64,000 bases of DNA. It comes from Bicyclus anynana. Its lineage: Eukaryota > Arthropoda > Insecta > Lepidoptera > Nymphalidae. The DNA is taken from assembly GCF_947172395.1 (NCBI RefSeq), contig NC_069095.1, forward strand, positions 7,874,001 to 7,938,000, in the 5' to 3' direction. The notes beneath the pieces were generated by a model that was given only the letters and a program-made list of their open reading frames with translations, searched no databases and had not been told where the DNA came from. The number at the start of each line of letters is the position of its first letter. Within the stretch, counting starts at the first letter, position 1. Made by a program: the position numbers and the translations under genes. This document shows positions 20,547 to 30,173 of this stretch, piece after piece.

Positions 20547-20870
20547 GGCCTCCGTGGCGCAGTGGTATGCGCAGTGGATTTACAAAACGGAGGTCCTGGG
20601 TTCGATCCCCAGCTGGGCAGATTAAGATTTTCTTAATTTGTCCAGGTCTGGCTGGTGGGAGGCTTCGGCCGTGGCTAGTTACCACCCTACCGGCAAAGAC
20701 GTACCACCAAGCGATTTAGCGTTCCGGTACGATGCCGTGTAGAAACCGAAAGGGGTGTGGATTTTATCCTCCTCCTAACAAGTTAGCCCGCTTCCATCTT
20801 AGACTGCAACATCACTTACCATCAGGTGAGATTGTAGTCAAGGGCTAACTTGTAAAGAATATAAAAAAAA
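20547..20870 (+). mobile_element. SINE-B, full-length reference copy
   Basis: The tRNA-like head has box A (TGGCGCAGTGGTATGCGC) and box B (GGTTCGATCCC). The body runs in order through TCTGGCTGGTGGGAGGCTTC, GGCAAAGACGTACC, GCGATTTAGCGTTCCGGTAC, GTAGAAACCGAAAGG, AACAAGTTAGCCCGC and CATCACTTACCATCAGGTGA, and it ends CTTGTAAAGAATATAAAAAA. Fifteen copies or pieces lie in the window. Its A-rich end differs from the ATG tail of SINE-A, which suggests a different partner LINE. Confidence 0.9.
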
Positions 20871-21223
20871 AGTTAAAAAAATATAAAAAATATATTGCTT
20901 GTAGGTTACCTAAAATTTCCTGACCAAAATATTATTAACAATCATTAATGATAAGTTTGGGCAGCAGTTTTTGGGATATATTTTTAACGTACTAAATTTT
21001 TCATTCAATAAACAGATGGGTGAAGATCGTTTCTAATACGGATCTTCTACTTTATTAGTTGAAAGTATTGTGAAATAACTCTGCCGAGGAAGTACTACCT
21101 CTGATTTTTATTATCTATCATTTATTTACTTTTTATATTTTTAACAATGCTACTAAATTATAATACAAAACACTATTAAATATATGTACAATAAAATATT
21201 AAATAAAAATTATCAAGTATCGG
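20871..21223. other. No feature seen
   Basis: AT-rich DNA between a SINE-B and a SINE-A fragment. Confidence 0.55.
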
Positions 21224-21292
21224 TTATCAACCCATATTCGGCTCACTGCAGAGCTCGAGTCTCCTCTCAAAGTGTGAGGGATTAGGCCAATA
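21224..21292 (-). mobile_element. SINE-A 3' fragment
   Basis: About 69 bp (TTATCAACCCATATTCGGCT, then GAGCTCGAGTCTCC) of the 3' end on the reverse strand. Confidence 0.78.
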
Positions 21293-22434
21293 AATAATAA
21301 GGCAATGTTTTAAGATCGGGTTGGCTTTTAAATAATTCTAAAAATTCAATTCCATTTTAATCCAAAATGAAATACATAACAAATAAATTTTATTGCACAT
21401 TTATTTTACTTACATTAATTTTCAATAATTATTTTATTTAAAACATTTACTTTTGTATTTGATTCTCGTAAAATGCTCTATATTTGGATAAAGGTTTATT
21501 ATTGCGTAAAATTCCTCTTTTATGAAATCTCCGTGTTATAATTTAATTGAAATGGATCGAAATACGAGCGTGTCATTGGAAAAGCAAATTGGTACAAAAT
21601 AAAAAAAACATTTTAATGTGTCGATACGAGACATATTTATTTATTCAAATAAATTTTAATATAAAAGCAAAAGCTCAAGTGGTTTTAATAGTTAATTGAT
21701 ATATTTGTCTAAAGAAGATTATTAACCACGTCTTTTATAAACATGAGAAATTTAATCTACCCTTCCAATAAATCATTAATATTGTAATAGGACTGAGTAA
21801 TACGATAGATATTCAATCAATCTGGTCATAAATAAAAAATATATTAGTTTTCATAAAGTTGTATATATTTTAAATGCATATCTTTTGACTAGAAGAAACC
21901 GCGCGGTTAGAGCATGTACCTAAATATTTAGTAAAAGATTTATAAGTAATAATATTTGTTTAAAACCCGCGGATTTGCTTAACAAATATGTATGTATACA
22001 GTATTTATCTTGTAGGCAAGTTTAAAATGTTAATTTAAATTACTGTTGAAACTAATTTTGCAATGGAAATGTTAAACTTTCTATGTTGTTTCACGTAACA
22101 CTAGTAGCTATAGTTTGTATTATAAGGCTATGAGCTCACAGAATGCTTCAACCGCATACGTCGTGCTACCAGATAGAACTTATTTTAAGTGGATAGACAG
22201 GCAGAATAGTAGGTATCATATTAGATACCCACGATATAAATCTCGTAAATATAAAAAGACATGTTCGACTAAAGGCGGCCGAGCAGTAAAGAATACTCTC
22301 TCTTTCGTCCTATTTGAACGAATTTAAAATTTGATAGTTGTCGCAATACCAATAACAAACCACTATGAAGGGCATAGGAATACCTCGAATAATACTGCAA
22401 GGCGGTTGTTAATTGCAGATACGTTTTACGACAG
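21293..22434. other. AT-rich DNA, no feature seen
   Basis: Among the most AT-rich stretches of the window. A 70-codon frame at 22115-22327 shows no domain. Confidence 0.5.
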
Positions 22435-22510
22435 AGTGGTCTTCACCACTTGACCGGGTGAAGACCACTTTTTCTTAAGCGAGTCTAAGAAACTTCTCTT
22501 AGACCGCACA
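22435..22510. repeat. Two adjacent hairpins
   Basis: AGTGGTCTTCACC (22435-22447) pairs perfectly with GGTGAAGACCACT (22457-22469) around a nine-base loop. A few bases later GTCTAAGA and TCTTAGAC form a second stem. They open a GC-richer patch running to about 22760 that contains no credible reading frame. The role is unknown. Confidence 0.6.
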
Positions 22511-24315
22511 AGTCCTCTTGGGAATTTTGTGTTCCAGCCTCTTCCGGGACTGCCCTAGCCCTTGCGACTGCTCTGAGCGGGCTGCGCACTTAGAGATTTT
22601 TCATCACTGTCTTAGGGCAATACTATAACTGGTAGGGTAATTCGTCACCTATCTCATTTTCATCGCCATAAGATGGCCACGCTCGTCTTCAAGTGTTTCT
22701 GCTGCGGCTGCAACTCTCTGTGTGCTCTGAGCTTTATTTGCAACCTCCACTTTGTTTGTCAATCGTGGAATATTGTGTCGTACAATGTGGAAATGAAATT
22801 AATTAGATACCCACAAGTTAGCCGTTAGTTTGGTAGGCTGCTACTGTTATATTAATGTTATTTTAGTTTGTTTAGATTTCCTGTTGATAGTATTATATAA
22901 CTTTCATATAATATTTGTTATTTATAAGGACAGTGCGCTGAAGAGTTTTTACGAAATTTTATATGTAAAATTTAAATCAATTTTGTGATTTAAGGTACTC
23001 AAAAAATGTAAATAATGTATAGTATTTATTATTTTTAAATGATTGAGTTGAGTTAAAATTCATTATTTTCTGCAAAATTATTGCACACACTTAAATTCTA
23101 AAACGTAATAGTTGAATTGAAAACACTCATGCTTTTAGAAGTTAAAATGCAGCAGGTAGGTTAGGATAAATTTAGATAATGTTAGACCTCAATAATACAA
23201 TATTCATTGGATTTCCAAAACCATTTCAAAAAGTGTTTTGATATGACGTGTACACAAAAGCAAAATACAGTAAACATTACAATATTCGTAGCGAACAATA
23301 GGTTAAAGCAATAGGCAAGTGCCATTCATTTGGTGTCATTTGAATTGCGAGCCATTTGTTTCGCCTATTCAAAAGCGGAGCGCTGCGTAAACACGATCGC
23401 AGACTACCACAAACCCCGCTAAAAGCAAAGCAAAAAGGTGCACCTTTTCTGTTTTTGTGACGATTTTATATTCAAAAGACCTAAAATATCGTTGGTATGA
23501 CGATATGAAATAGAGTAGTTGTCACAATTATTATTAACGAAAATTTACCTGAAGATCTTATATTTCAAATATCACAGTATCTTAAATATTGTATTCTACA
23601 AGTGATCCGGTTATGATAGAAACTAACAAAGTCATCGCAGCTGTATTACCTGTCGTATGCAATAACATGAAAAAATAAATATCATTAAAATTTATTATGT
23701 AGGAAGCCCTAAAATTTTATTTGCTATATACTACTTCACTCTTATATTTAAAATTTTCTGAAAACCTGTTAAAGGTTGCCGATTGACCTTATGCAAATTA
23801 AGCAAATAAAGACAAAACCACTTACTTTTTTTTCACAAAAATAAATCAGCTGTGTGCACACAGTTTTATGGCCTGTAATTACAATCGAATATTTCTTTTG
23901 GCGATAACACAATTATGGTTTTGCCCTATTAACATTTCGTGCGTATCTTGCTACAGTCTGCCATTAACTTTATTGTTATTAATCGAACACATTAAATCAT
24001 AGGGTCCCAAAGTGCGATATCAACTGACCAACGGTGAAAACAAAACGAGCATCTGCTAAAACATACGCTTTGATTTGCGTTACAACGTTTTTGAATTCAT
24101 TTGATAATAAAATAAGCTTACATAATATTAATAAAAAAAATTTATTGATACAAACAAGCAATTAAATAAATGCTTTAATATATGTATAGTACCTTCCTTC
24201 TTTATAAGGAGAAAGGCCTAGTCCTGTAAGGAGCCGTTTAAACAGACAAATGACGAAAACGTTAGATACTAATTTTAAAAAATTACGAGTAAATGTAAAA
24301 CTTTAGTAAAATAAA
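22511..24315. other. Unassigned DNA
   Basis: GC-richer to about 22760, then AT-rich. No gene, tail or inverted terminus recognised. Confidence 0.45.
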
Positions 24316-24517
24316 TCTATATTTAAACTAATATTATACAGAGGTAAAGTGTGCATCTTTTTATGATATGAATTACCCTTTACAACCTTGTAGAAGGTAA
24401 TTTCTGGATCTAAAAATTCTTTTACCAATGGAAACCCACGTTATTTGCGAGTGTCATAGGCCCCGTATTCCCACGAGAAAGGAAACTACGCAGGTAAAAC
24501 CACGGGGCGTCTGCTAG
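24316..24517 (+). mobile_element. Hel-2 Helitron-like element
   Basis: TC start (TCTATATTTAAACTAATATT) after A. Diagnostic blocks CCAATGGAAACCCACG and GAGTGTCATAGG, and end CACGGGGCGTCTGCTAG before T. The hairpin is slightly mutated (GCAGGTAAAACCACG). Confidence 0.77.
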
Positions 24518-24799
24518 TAGGTTATTTAAAATAGACAGTATTATATTTTTTGTAGGAAAATTTATCGATACCTAATTACAGCCCGGAACAATTTTACCGT
24601 AGTTAAGTAGGGATTTTCTCTCTTCAATAAACCAGGAATTTCAATCAACTGCACTCTGCATAATTATGGCGGGCATAATTATAAGGTATCTGTTTATTTC
24701 ATTTGTATTTGTATTTTAATGTACCTTTTCAAAAAGAAAGGTTTAAATATTACGATTTTTATTTGTTCTTGTGTGATTAAATTTCAGTAATTAATTAAA

Positions 24800-25024
24800 T
24801 GGCAATGGGCGGGGTACATACTCCTTGTTTGAAGAGCCGATGGACGTTAAGAACCCAAACTGCTGGAACACACTACAAACACTAGAAAGCGCAGTGCTGG
24901 ACTACATTAGGCGAGTCGCAAGGAATCGCTGAATGCAGGCGGCTTTGTGGAAGTCCCTACAAAGGACCTAAGGCCCGCAATGGACGTCCATCGGCTGATA
25001 TGAAAATGATGATGATGATGATGT
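24800..25024 (+). pseudogene. RTE-clade LINE 3' end, degraded
   Basis: Starts within GGCAATGGGCGGGG (the WQWAGH codons) and ends at GTCCATCGGCTGATATG plus an ATG-rich tail. Several indels make it unreadable. The tail runs straight into a different LINE fragment at 25030. Confidence 0.78.
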
Positions 25025-25029
25025 TGATC

Positions 25030-25388
25030 CACCACTCGGATGCTGAATCGATGGCATATGTGTCAATTACTTACGCTATGCTGACGACGACGCTATGCTG
25101 TTGCGTCCTACGGCTGGCTCAATCAAAGAGCCGCTAAAATCCTGTGAGAATTACGCAGCTGCACATGGCCTGATATACACGTGGCCAAGAGTGAATACCT
25201 GATCTTTAAGGCTCCCCGCAAACAAGTGTGATACGAACCTAGTATTACTCTCCGACCTCCGTGGGACTTCTTTAAGAAGAGTTACTCAATTCAAATATCT
25301 AGGTCACTACGTTACGGAGAACCTTGTGGATTAGGTAGACATTGAAAGAGAGAGGAGAGCTTTGTCGGCCAGGTGCAACATTTGACAT
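25030..25388 (+). pseudogene. Reverse transcriptase fragment of a second LINE
   Basis: In broken frame it reads LRYADDDAMLLRPT (the YADD catalytic box), CENYAAAHGLIYT and SEYLIFKAP, then FKYLGH- and DIERERRA-like strings across frameshifts. This is the palm-to-thumb part of a non-LTR reverse transcriptase unlike the RTE tail beside it and unlike the PHD LINE at 61.8 kb. Only about 120 codons survive, and endonuclease and carboxyl end are missing. The clade is uncertain. Confidence 0.65.
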
Positions 25389-25904
25389 AAATAAATTTTA
25401 TCACAATTAGTATTAAATAGATAGATAAATTTTTCCTGTTATAAAAACCCTAATACGAAAATTATTATTATTAGCGTATTAGGGTTTTTCTAACAACTAA
25501 GAACTACAATTATTGTAGTTCTAACTTTCAAACTTCTTTTTTTTTAACCGCACCGTTCATTCGTTGATCGTTACGTATTTTGTATGGGGGTTTACACAAA
25601 ATTACAAATATCTTTGTTGTTATTGCGTTTATGTTTATAGTGCATTTATTGAAAAATGCCACGTTAATGCTAAAAATGTATGAATTATCATCTACTCGTA
25701 ATTACGATAAATAATTTTAGTAGATTTTGAAATTTTATAAAATTTGCAGACATCCAGTCAATATTTGTTTTTAACCGACTTCAAAAAAGGAGAAGGTTTC
25801 TCAATTCGACCGTATATATATATTTTTTTATATATTAATTAGTTAATATTGACCTTATTTACCCGAATGTCTCATAAAAATCAATATATTCAAACCTAGT
25901 CATC
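25389..25904. other. Unassigned DNA with a repeat scrap
   Basis: An inverted phrase around AAAAACCCTAATACGAAAAT and its complement lies at about 25444-25488. From 25771, TTTAACCGACTTCAAAAAAG begins a scrap of the AACCGACTT family. Confidence 0.45.
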
Positions 25905-25974
25905 ATCCTCCCCATTCCCGCGGTATTTGTAAAAAACTGAAATCCACGCGGACGAAGTCGCGGGCGTCCGCTAG
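25905..25974 (+). mobile_element. Hel-3 Helitron-like 3' end
   Basis: Hairpin CGCGGACGAAGTCGCG, then GGCGTCCGCTAG before T, preceded by ATTCCCGCGG. The body to the left is truncated or merged with the AACCGACTT-type scrap. Confidence 0.75.
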
Positions 25975-26510
25975 TTTTGTTTATAAAAAATCTTGCTCGT
26001 TCAAAGCAATTTATAGCGAGCAAATAAGTTCTGTGAACTACCATGAAGTGTTCACACTTAGATGTCAAAGTCTTAATTGGAAAATTATGAAAAGCTTGTA
26101 GCTCATATGCTATTTAGCGTCTCGTCACTTTGGATCCGTCCTTACATAGCGTTAGGATTAATTATATCAAGATAGGTTTTTCTGTCTACATTTCCTCAGT
26201 TTTATATCTAAAATAACGAAACAAAGCCATACAAATAGGATGATTAGTAGTATATTGTCTTGGAATATTATATATAAGACTATATTAATTTTCGTGATCT
26301 TCGCGGTTAGATGGTTTGGATCAAACTGTGTTTTTATACTCGATGTTTTTAAGTCACTTTTTAGAGCAGAAACCGCCAAAATAGAGTAGAATGATGATTA
26401 TTTGAAAAACCGTTTAAAAAACTTATAACGCAAAAGCCGCGGAATGCAGCGGCTACTAATTGTTGATTTTGAAGATTTTAGAATGTCCATCGACTGATGA
26501 CGATAATGAT
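25975..26510. other. Unassigned DNA ending in an RTE tail scrap
   Basis: The last 30 bp (ATGTCCATCGACTGATGACG, from about 26483) match the extreme 3' end of the RTE copies. The rest is unrecognised. Confidence 0.5.
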
Positions 26511-26720
26511 TTTTTTTTTATTCTTTACAAGTTAGCCCTTGACTACAATCTCACCTGATCGTAAGTGATGATGCAGTCTAAGATGGAAACGGGCTAACTT
26601 GTTAGGAGGAGGATGAAAATCCACACTCCTTTCGGTTTCTACACATCATACCGGAACGCTAAATCGCTTGGCGGTACGTCTTTGCCGGTAGGGTGGTAAC
26701 TGGCCCCAGCCGAAGCCTCC
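26511..26720 (-). mobile_element. SINE-B, 5'-truncated
   Basis: Reverse-strand tail and body, ending within the complement of GAGGCTTCGGCCG. The T-rich tail complement directly abuts the RTE tail scrap. Confidence 0.82.
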
Positions 26721-27097
26721 TGTAATTAATGATAATAATAGTACGAGATGATTTAAGTCAAAATACTACAAGCGACACTGTGAAGCCATTTAATAGTTTA
26801 TTAAGTTAGGTATTATGAAAGACAAAGCAAAAATAAAAAAAAAACAGCTTTCTTATAATATTTTCTCTGAAACCACGGATGGACATGAGGAAACTATAAG
26901 GGTTTTTGTTGACTACGGAACCCTAAACACAGCTGGGTCAGTCAAAAAAAAAATTTTACGTTACTATGATGATCATAGTCATGAGTGTGTGATATCACAT
27001 CTCTTGTTCAACTTTCCCTGCATTATCACATTCCAACGTTAAGCTCAAAAATATAAGTAAAATCCAAAATATAAGTCCAAATATAAATCCAATTCTT
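26721..27097. other. Unassigned DNA
   Basis: A 75-codon frame (26815-27042) is lysine-rich at its start and has no recognisable domain. It ends near the truncation point of the BEL/Pao remnant. Confidence 0.45.
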
Positions 27098-27226
27098 CTG
27101 TGGTTGCTCGGACGAATAGTCAAGTTGCACTCGGGCAGAGACGGAGTTTCGCGAGTAGCCGAGATCCAGACCAGGAGAGGCCTAATCACTCGGGCCTATA
27201 ATAACATCTGCCCACTGCCTATTTGA
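27098..27226 (+). pseudogene. BEL/Pao retrotransposon Pol, carboxyl end
   Basis: An open frame of 42 codons plus stop reads LLGRIVKLHSGRDG and TRAYNNICPLPI, the conserved end of BEL/Pao polyproteins after the integrase (a small barrel-like DUF5641-type region). Everything upstream is missing, with truncation within about ten bases of 27090. Only 25 bp separate its stop from the LTR. There is no capacity for replication. Confidence 0.8.
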
Positions 27227-27250
27227 CAGCCTCGGCTTGGGCGGGCAGGA

Positions 27251-27470
27251 TGTCCAAGCGCAGACGTCGGACGACTACGCGGGTTGCGGGGCGCGGGGAC
27301 TCCGCGCCGGCCCGTCGTGCCAGCGACCGACGCGCGAACACTTCGAAATTGACTCGCACGGACTGTGTGCGCATACATAATACATATTGTTGTTTGGTCT
27401 TTTATAAAATTAAAATAAAATTCACGAAGAGAACCAGTATTTATTTATATTATATTTACACCCATTAACA
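27251..27470 (+). mobile_element. BEL/Pao 3' LTR
   Basis: Starts TGTCCAAGCG after a purine-rich tract (GGGCGGGCAGGA at 27239-27250, a polypurine-tract candidate). It has a CpG-rich first half, an AATAAA at 27414-27419, and ends near TTAACA, giving TG...CA termini. No 5' LTR partner is in the window. Confidence 0.65.
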
Positions 27471-27561
27471 CATCACTACTAGCGTTGATTGTAACATAAA
27501 CAAACACTGAAACCTACTAAAGTTCATTGATATAACTTATGAACTTAACATTATAACAATA

Positions 27562-27729
27562 CTAGCCGACGCCGCGCTGTTTAACCCGCGTATCCCGTTC
27601 CCGTGTGAATACGGGGATAGAATATAGTCTATGGTACTCACAAAAACCGTGGCTTCCTATCGGTAAAATAATTTTGAAAATCTGTTCAATACCATACAAC
27701 ATACTTTGCCTTTGTAAAATATTAGTAGA
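27562..27729 (-). mobile_element. Hel-2 Helitron-like element, reverse
   Basis: CTAG end at 27562, complement of the hairpin (GCGCTGTTTAACCCGCG, mutated), complement of the Hel-2 middle, and a TC terminus at 27728-27729 before T. Confidence 0.75.
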
Positions 27730-27978
27730 TGCAAAAAATCACCGCCCACATTTGGTGGATATTAAAATATAATAAGCTTAATGTAAGCTTTTCGATGCAT
27801 AGCTTAAATTTGTTTGAGAGCCACATAACTGTTTTAATGATCAGTTATAGAGGAAGTTCACACAACCCAACGAAATATTTCTGTAATTTTTATAGATGAA
27901 GTTAAGTTTGACCACGAAACTAATCACTTAACATTAATTTATGTATATAATAAACCCCTGAACCCACCATACATATAT

Positions 27979-28018
27979 TAATGTATTTTGTATACATACA
28001 TATATACAAAATACATTA
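27979..28018. repeat. Perfect 16-bp-arm hairpin
   Basis: TAATGTATTTTGTATA (27979-27994) is the exact reverse complement of 28003-28018 around the loop CATACATA. AT-rich, with no terminator-like or promoter context. Confidence 0.75.
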
Positions 28019-28162
28019 AAATTAATTTATATTACTTGATGAATATAATGTAAAATAAACTCGATTGACTTATTAAGGACTTCTACTCGTATATTGCGAA
28101 GATCTGGCAAATCACAGTATAATAGCGACTTTGTGAAAGAGACCTAATTAATATGTACGTTC

Positions 28163-28478
28163 GTTATCAACCCATATTCGGCTCACTGCTGAGGTCGAGT
28201 CTCCTCTCAGAATGAGAAGGGTTAGGCCATTAGTCCACCACGCTGGCCCAATGCGAATTGGCAGACTTCACACACGCAGAGAATCAAGAATATTCTCTGG
28301 TATGCAGGTTTCCTCTCGATGTTTTCCTTCACCGTTTGAGACACGTGATATTTAATTTCTTAAAATGCACATAACTGAAAATTTGGAGGTGCGTGCCCTG
28401 GACCCACCATTCGCATTCGAACCCACACCCTCCGGACCCTCCTCCCTCGGAGGCAGAGGTCATATCCACTAGGCTATG
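28163..28478 (-). mobile_element. SINE-A, near full length
   Basis: Complete reverse copy. It carries a small local duplication of the CCTCC/ACCC region near the head (about 28425-28455), which interrupts box B spacing. Confidence 0.87.
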
Positions 28479-29599
28479 TATTGTGTAGGTATGTATAGTT
28501 CAAGTGTATCGATAAAGACTGCTTTCTTACATATAACGCACATTAAGACTACATTACGTACTAACTAACATGTTTCATCATATTTTACTTATAATATATA
28601 CCCAAGTGAAAATTATATTCCATACATACTCTACAACATATTTTCACCCGTCCCTTAGTTTATGAAGGTCTTAAAATATAAGTAAGCGCTCGGAATAGTT
28701 CAAACGAAGTTTATGGAGGCTAACTGAAAACGATAAATCGTAAATAAACTACTAGCTACACTTAATATTACTATACTACTACTATATTAAAATAATGTAT
28801 TTTATTTTAGCAGTAGGAGTATGTGTCGAGGCCGCGAACTACTTGAACTTTATTGTGGCCTGCAGACGAGTGAATACATGAAATACACAATTATCGGCCT
28901 CCACATATTACATATAATCTACTCCTCACATCGCCCGTCAGCTGCGGTCAACCAACCTAGGTCAACTCGCGACACTTTGGCAGTAAGTAGTTATTGCCTA
29001 TCTCACCAATCTTTGAAGGCTCTCGATTACATAATAATTCGGTAACATAAGTAAGAGCGGGGGCACACGATGCGTTGCGGCGGCGGTGTAGCGCGCGCCG
29101 GAGCGGCGTCGCTGCGTTTTCTTAACGGGCGTTAAAAAAGCGTTCAAAAATAGTATGAAGTTAAATGAAGGTTCAGAAATTACTTGTTACAATATTACTT
29201 TGTTATAATATAGTACAGGTTTTAGTTGATGTAATTTATAATTTTAGTTGAGTTTTTTAACGTTTTTGTAGATTAATTATGTTATACTGTCTTAATGAAG
29301 GGAAAATTCGTACCTATTTCTGCGGTTACAAAGGCATTGTTAACTTTTAATAATGACTTATAATGGATACAAGGGCTGTCGACGATCTCATTTTATAAAT
29401 TAAAACGAATGATCCCGATACATTTTTCCTTCAACGCTGCTTTTCTCGAGTAATTGCAACTTTCTTGGGACCATCTGCTCTCTTTAATTAATGGGTACGT
29501 TCTACAAGGACGTTGGGATATATTACTGTACAGTTCTGTCTTTGGAAGTTCTTGAAACTTGCATGGAAAAAAATATATATTAAGTACCTTATATATTTT
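28479..29599. other. Unassigned DNA with one GC-rich patch
   Basis: 29048-29135 is strongly CpG-rich (GCGGCGGCGG, GCGCGCGCC) in AT-rich DNA. It has no reading frame, inverted repeat or adjoining gene. The rest is unrecognised. Confidence 0.5.
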
Positions 29600-29840
29600 T
29601 TTTTTTGCATAAGCAAGCGCTTAGCTTTAATCACGCCTGATGGTAAGCGATGACGCAGCTTATGGTGGAAAGCGCTTGCCTAGAAGATGCCTATTCACTC
29701 TTGACTTGAAGATGAGGATGAGCTGGGAGAGCATTCCACATCTTTGCAGTGCGTATAAAGAAAGAGGAACTCAACCGCTTATTACGCGTCCGAGGAATTT
29801 CGACAACGACGACAGCAGATTTCTGCGATGCCTAGCATAA
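29600..29840 (+). mobile_element. SINE-like or LINE-tail repeat
   Basis: Blocks such as CACGCCTGATGGTAAGCGAT, GATGCCTATTCACTCTTGAC and GAGAGCATTCCACATCTTTG resemble a common lepidopteran interspersed repeat (family known, name not certain). Only one copy lies in this window, so its ends are approximate. Confidence 0.5.
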
Positions 29841-29997
29841 TTCTGTTATCACTTAATTATTATCTCGGTAACACAGATTTAACATAAACTTTTAATGTAG
29901 TTGTTGAGGAAACATGCATGTTGTACTTATATACGTAGTAGCACGCCTTATTTAAAGTTGAAAAACATTGCCTAAAATCTTTTTAACATAAAAATTA

Positions 29998-30173
29998 AAC
30001 CGACTTCAAAGGCGTATTTCAGTTATTTTTATTTGAACACAAATATAGAGTATATTCAAACAAAAAAGGAATTTTCAAAATTGGTCAATAAATGACGAAG
30101 TAATGAGGTAACAAACATTAAAAAAAACATACGCATCGGATTGATAACCTCCTCCTTTTTTAAGTCGGTTAAT
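29998..30173. mobile_element. AACCGACTT-type MITE, copy 1
   Basis: Left end AAACCGACTTCAAA and right end complement TTAACCGACTTAAAA form inverted termini, with CCTCCTCCTTTTTT just inside the right end. Relatives at 52971-53112 and scraps elsewhere share the termini. Confidence 0.62.

Noticed and set aside
26482..26720. RTE-SINE-B chimera
   Set aside because: Only about 30 bp of RTE tail abuts the SINE. A simple insertion of the SINE next to an old tail explains it.
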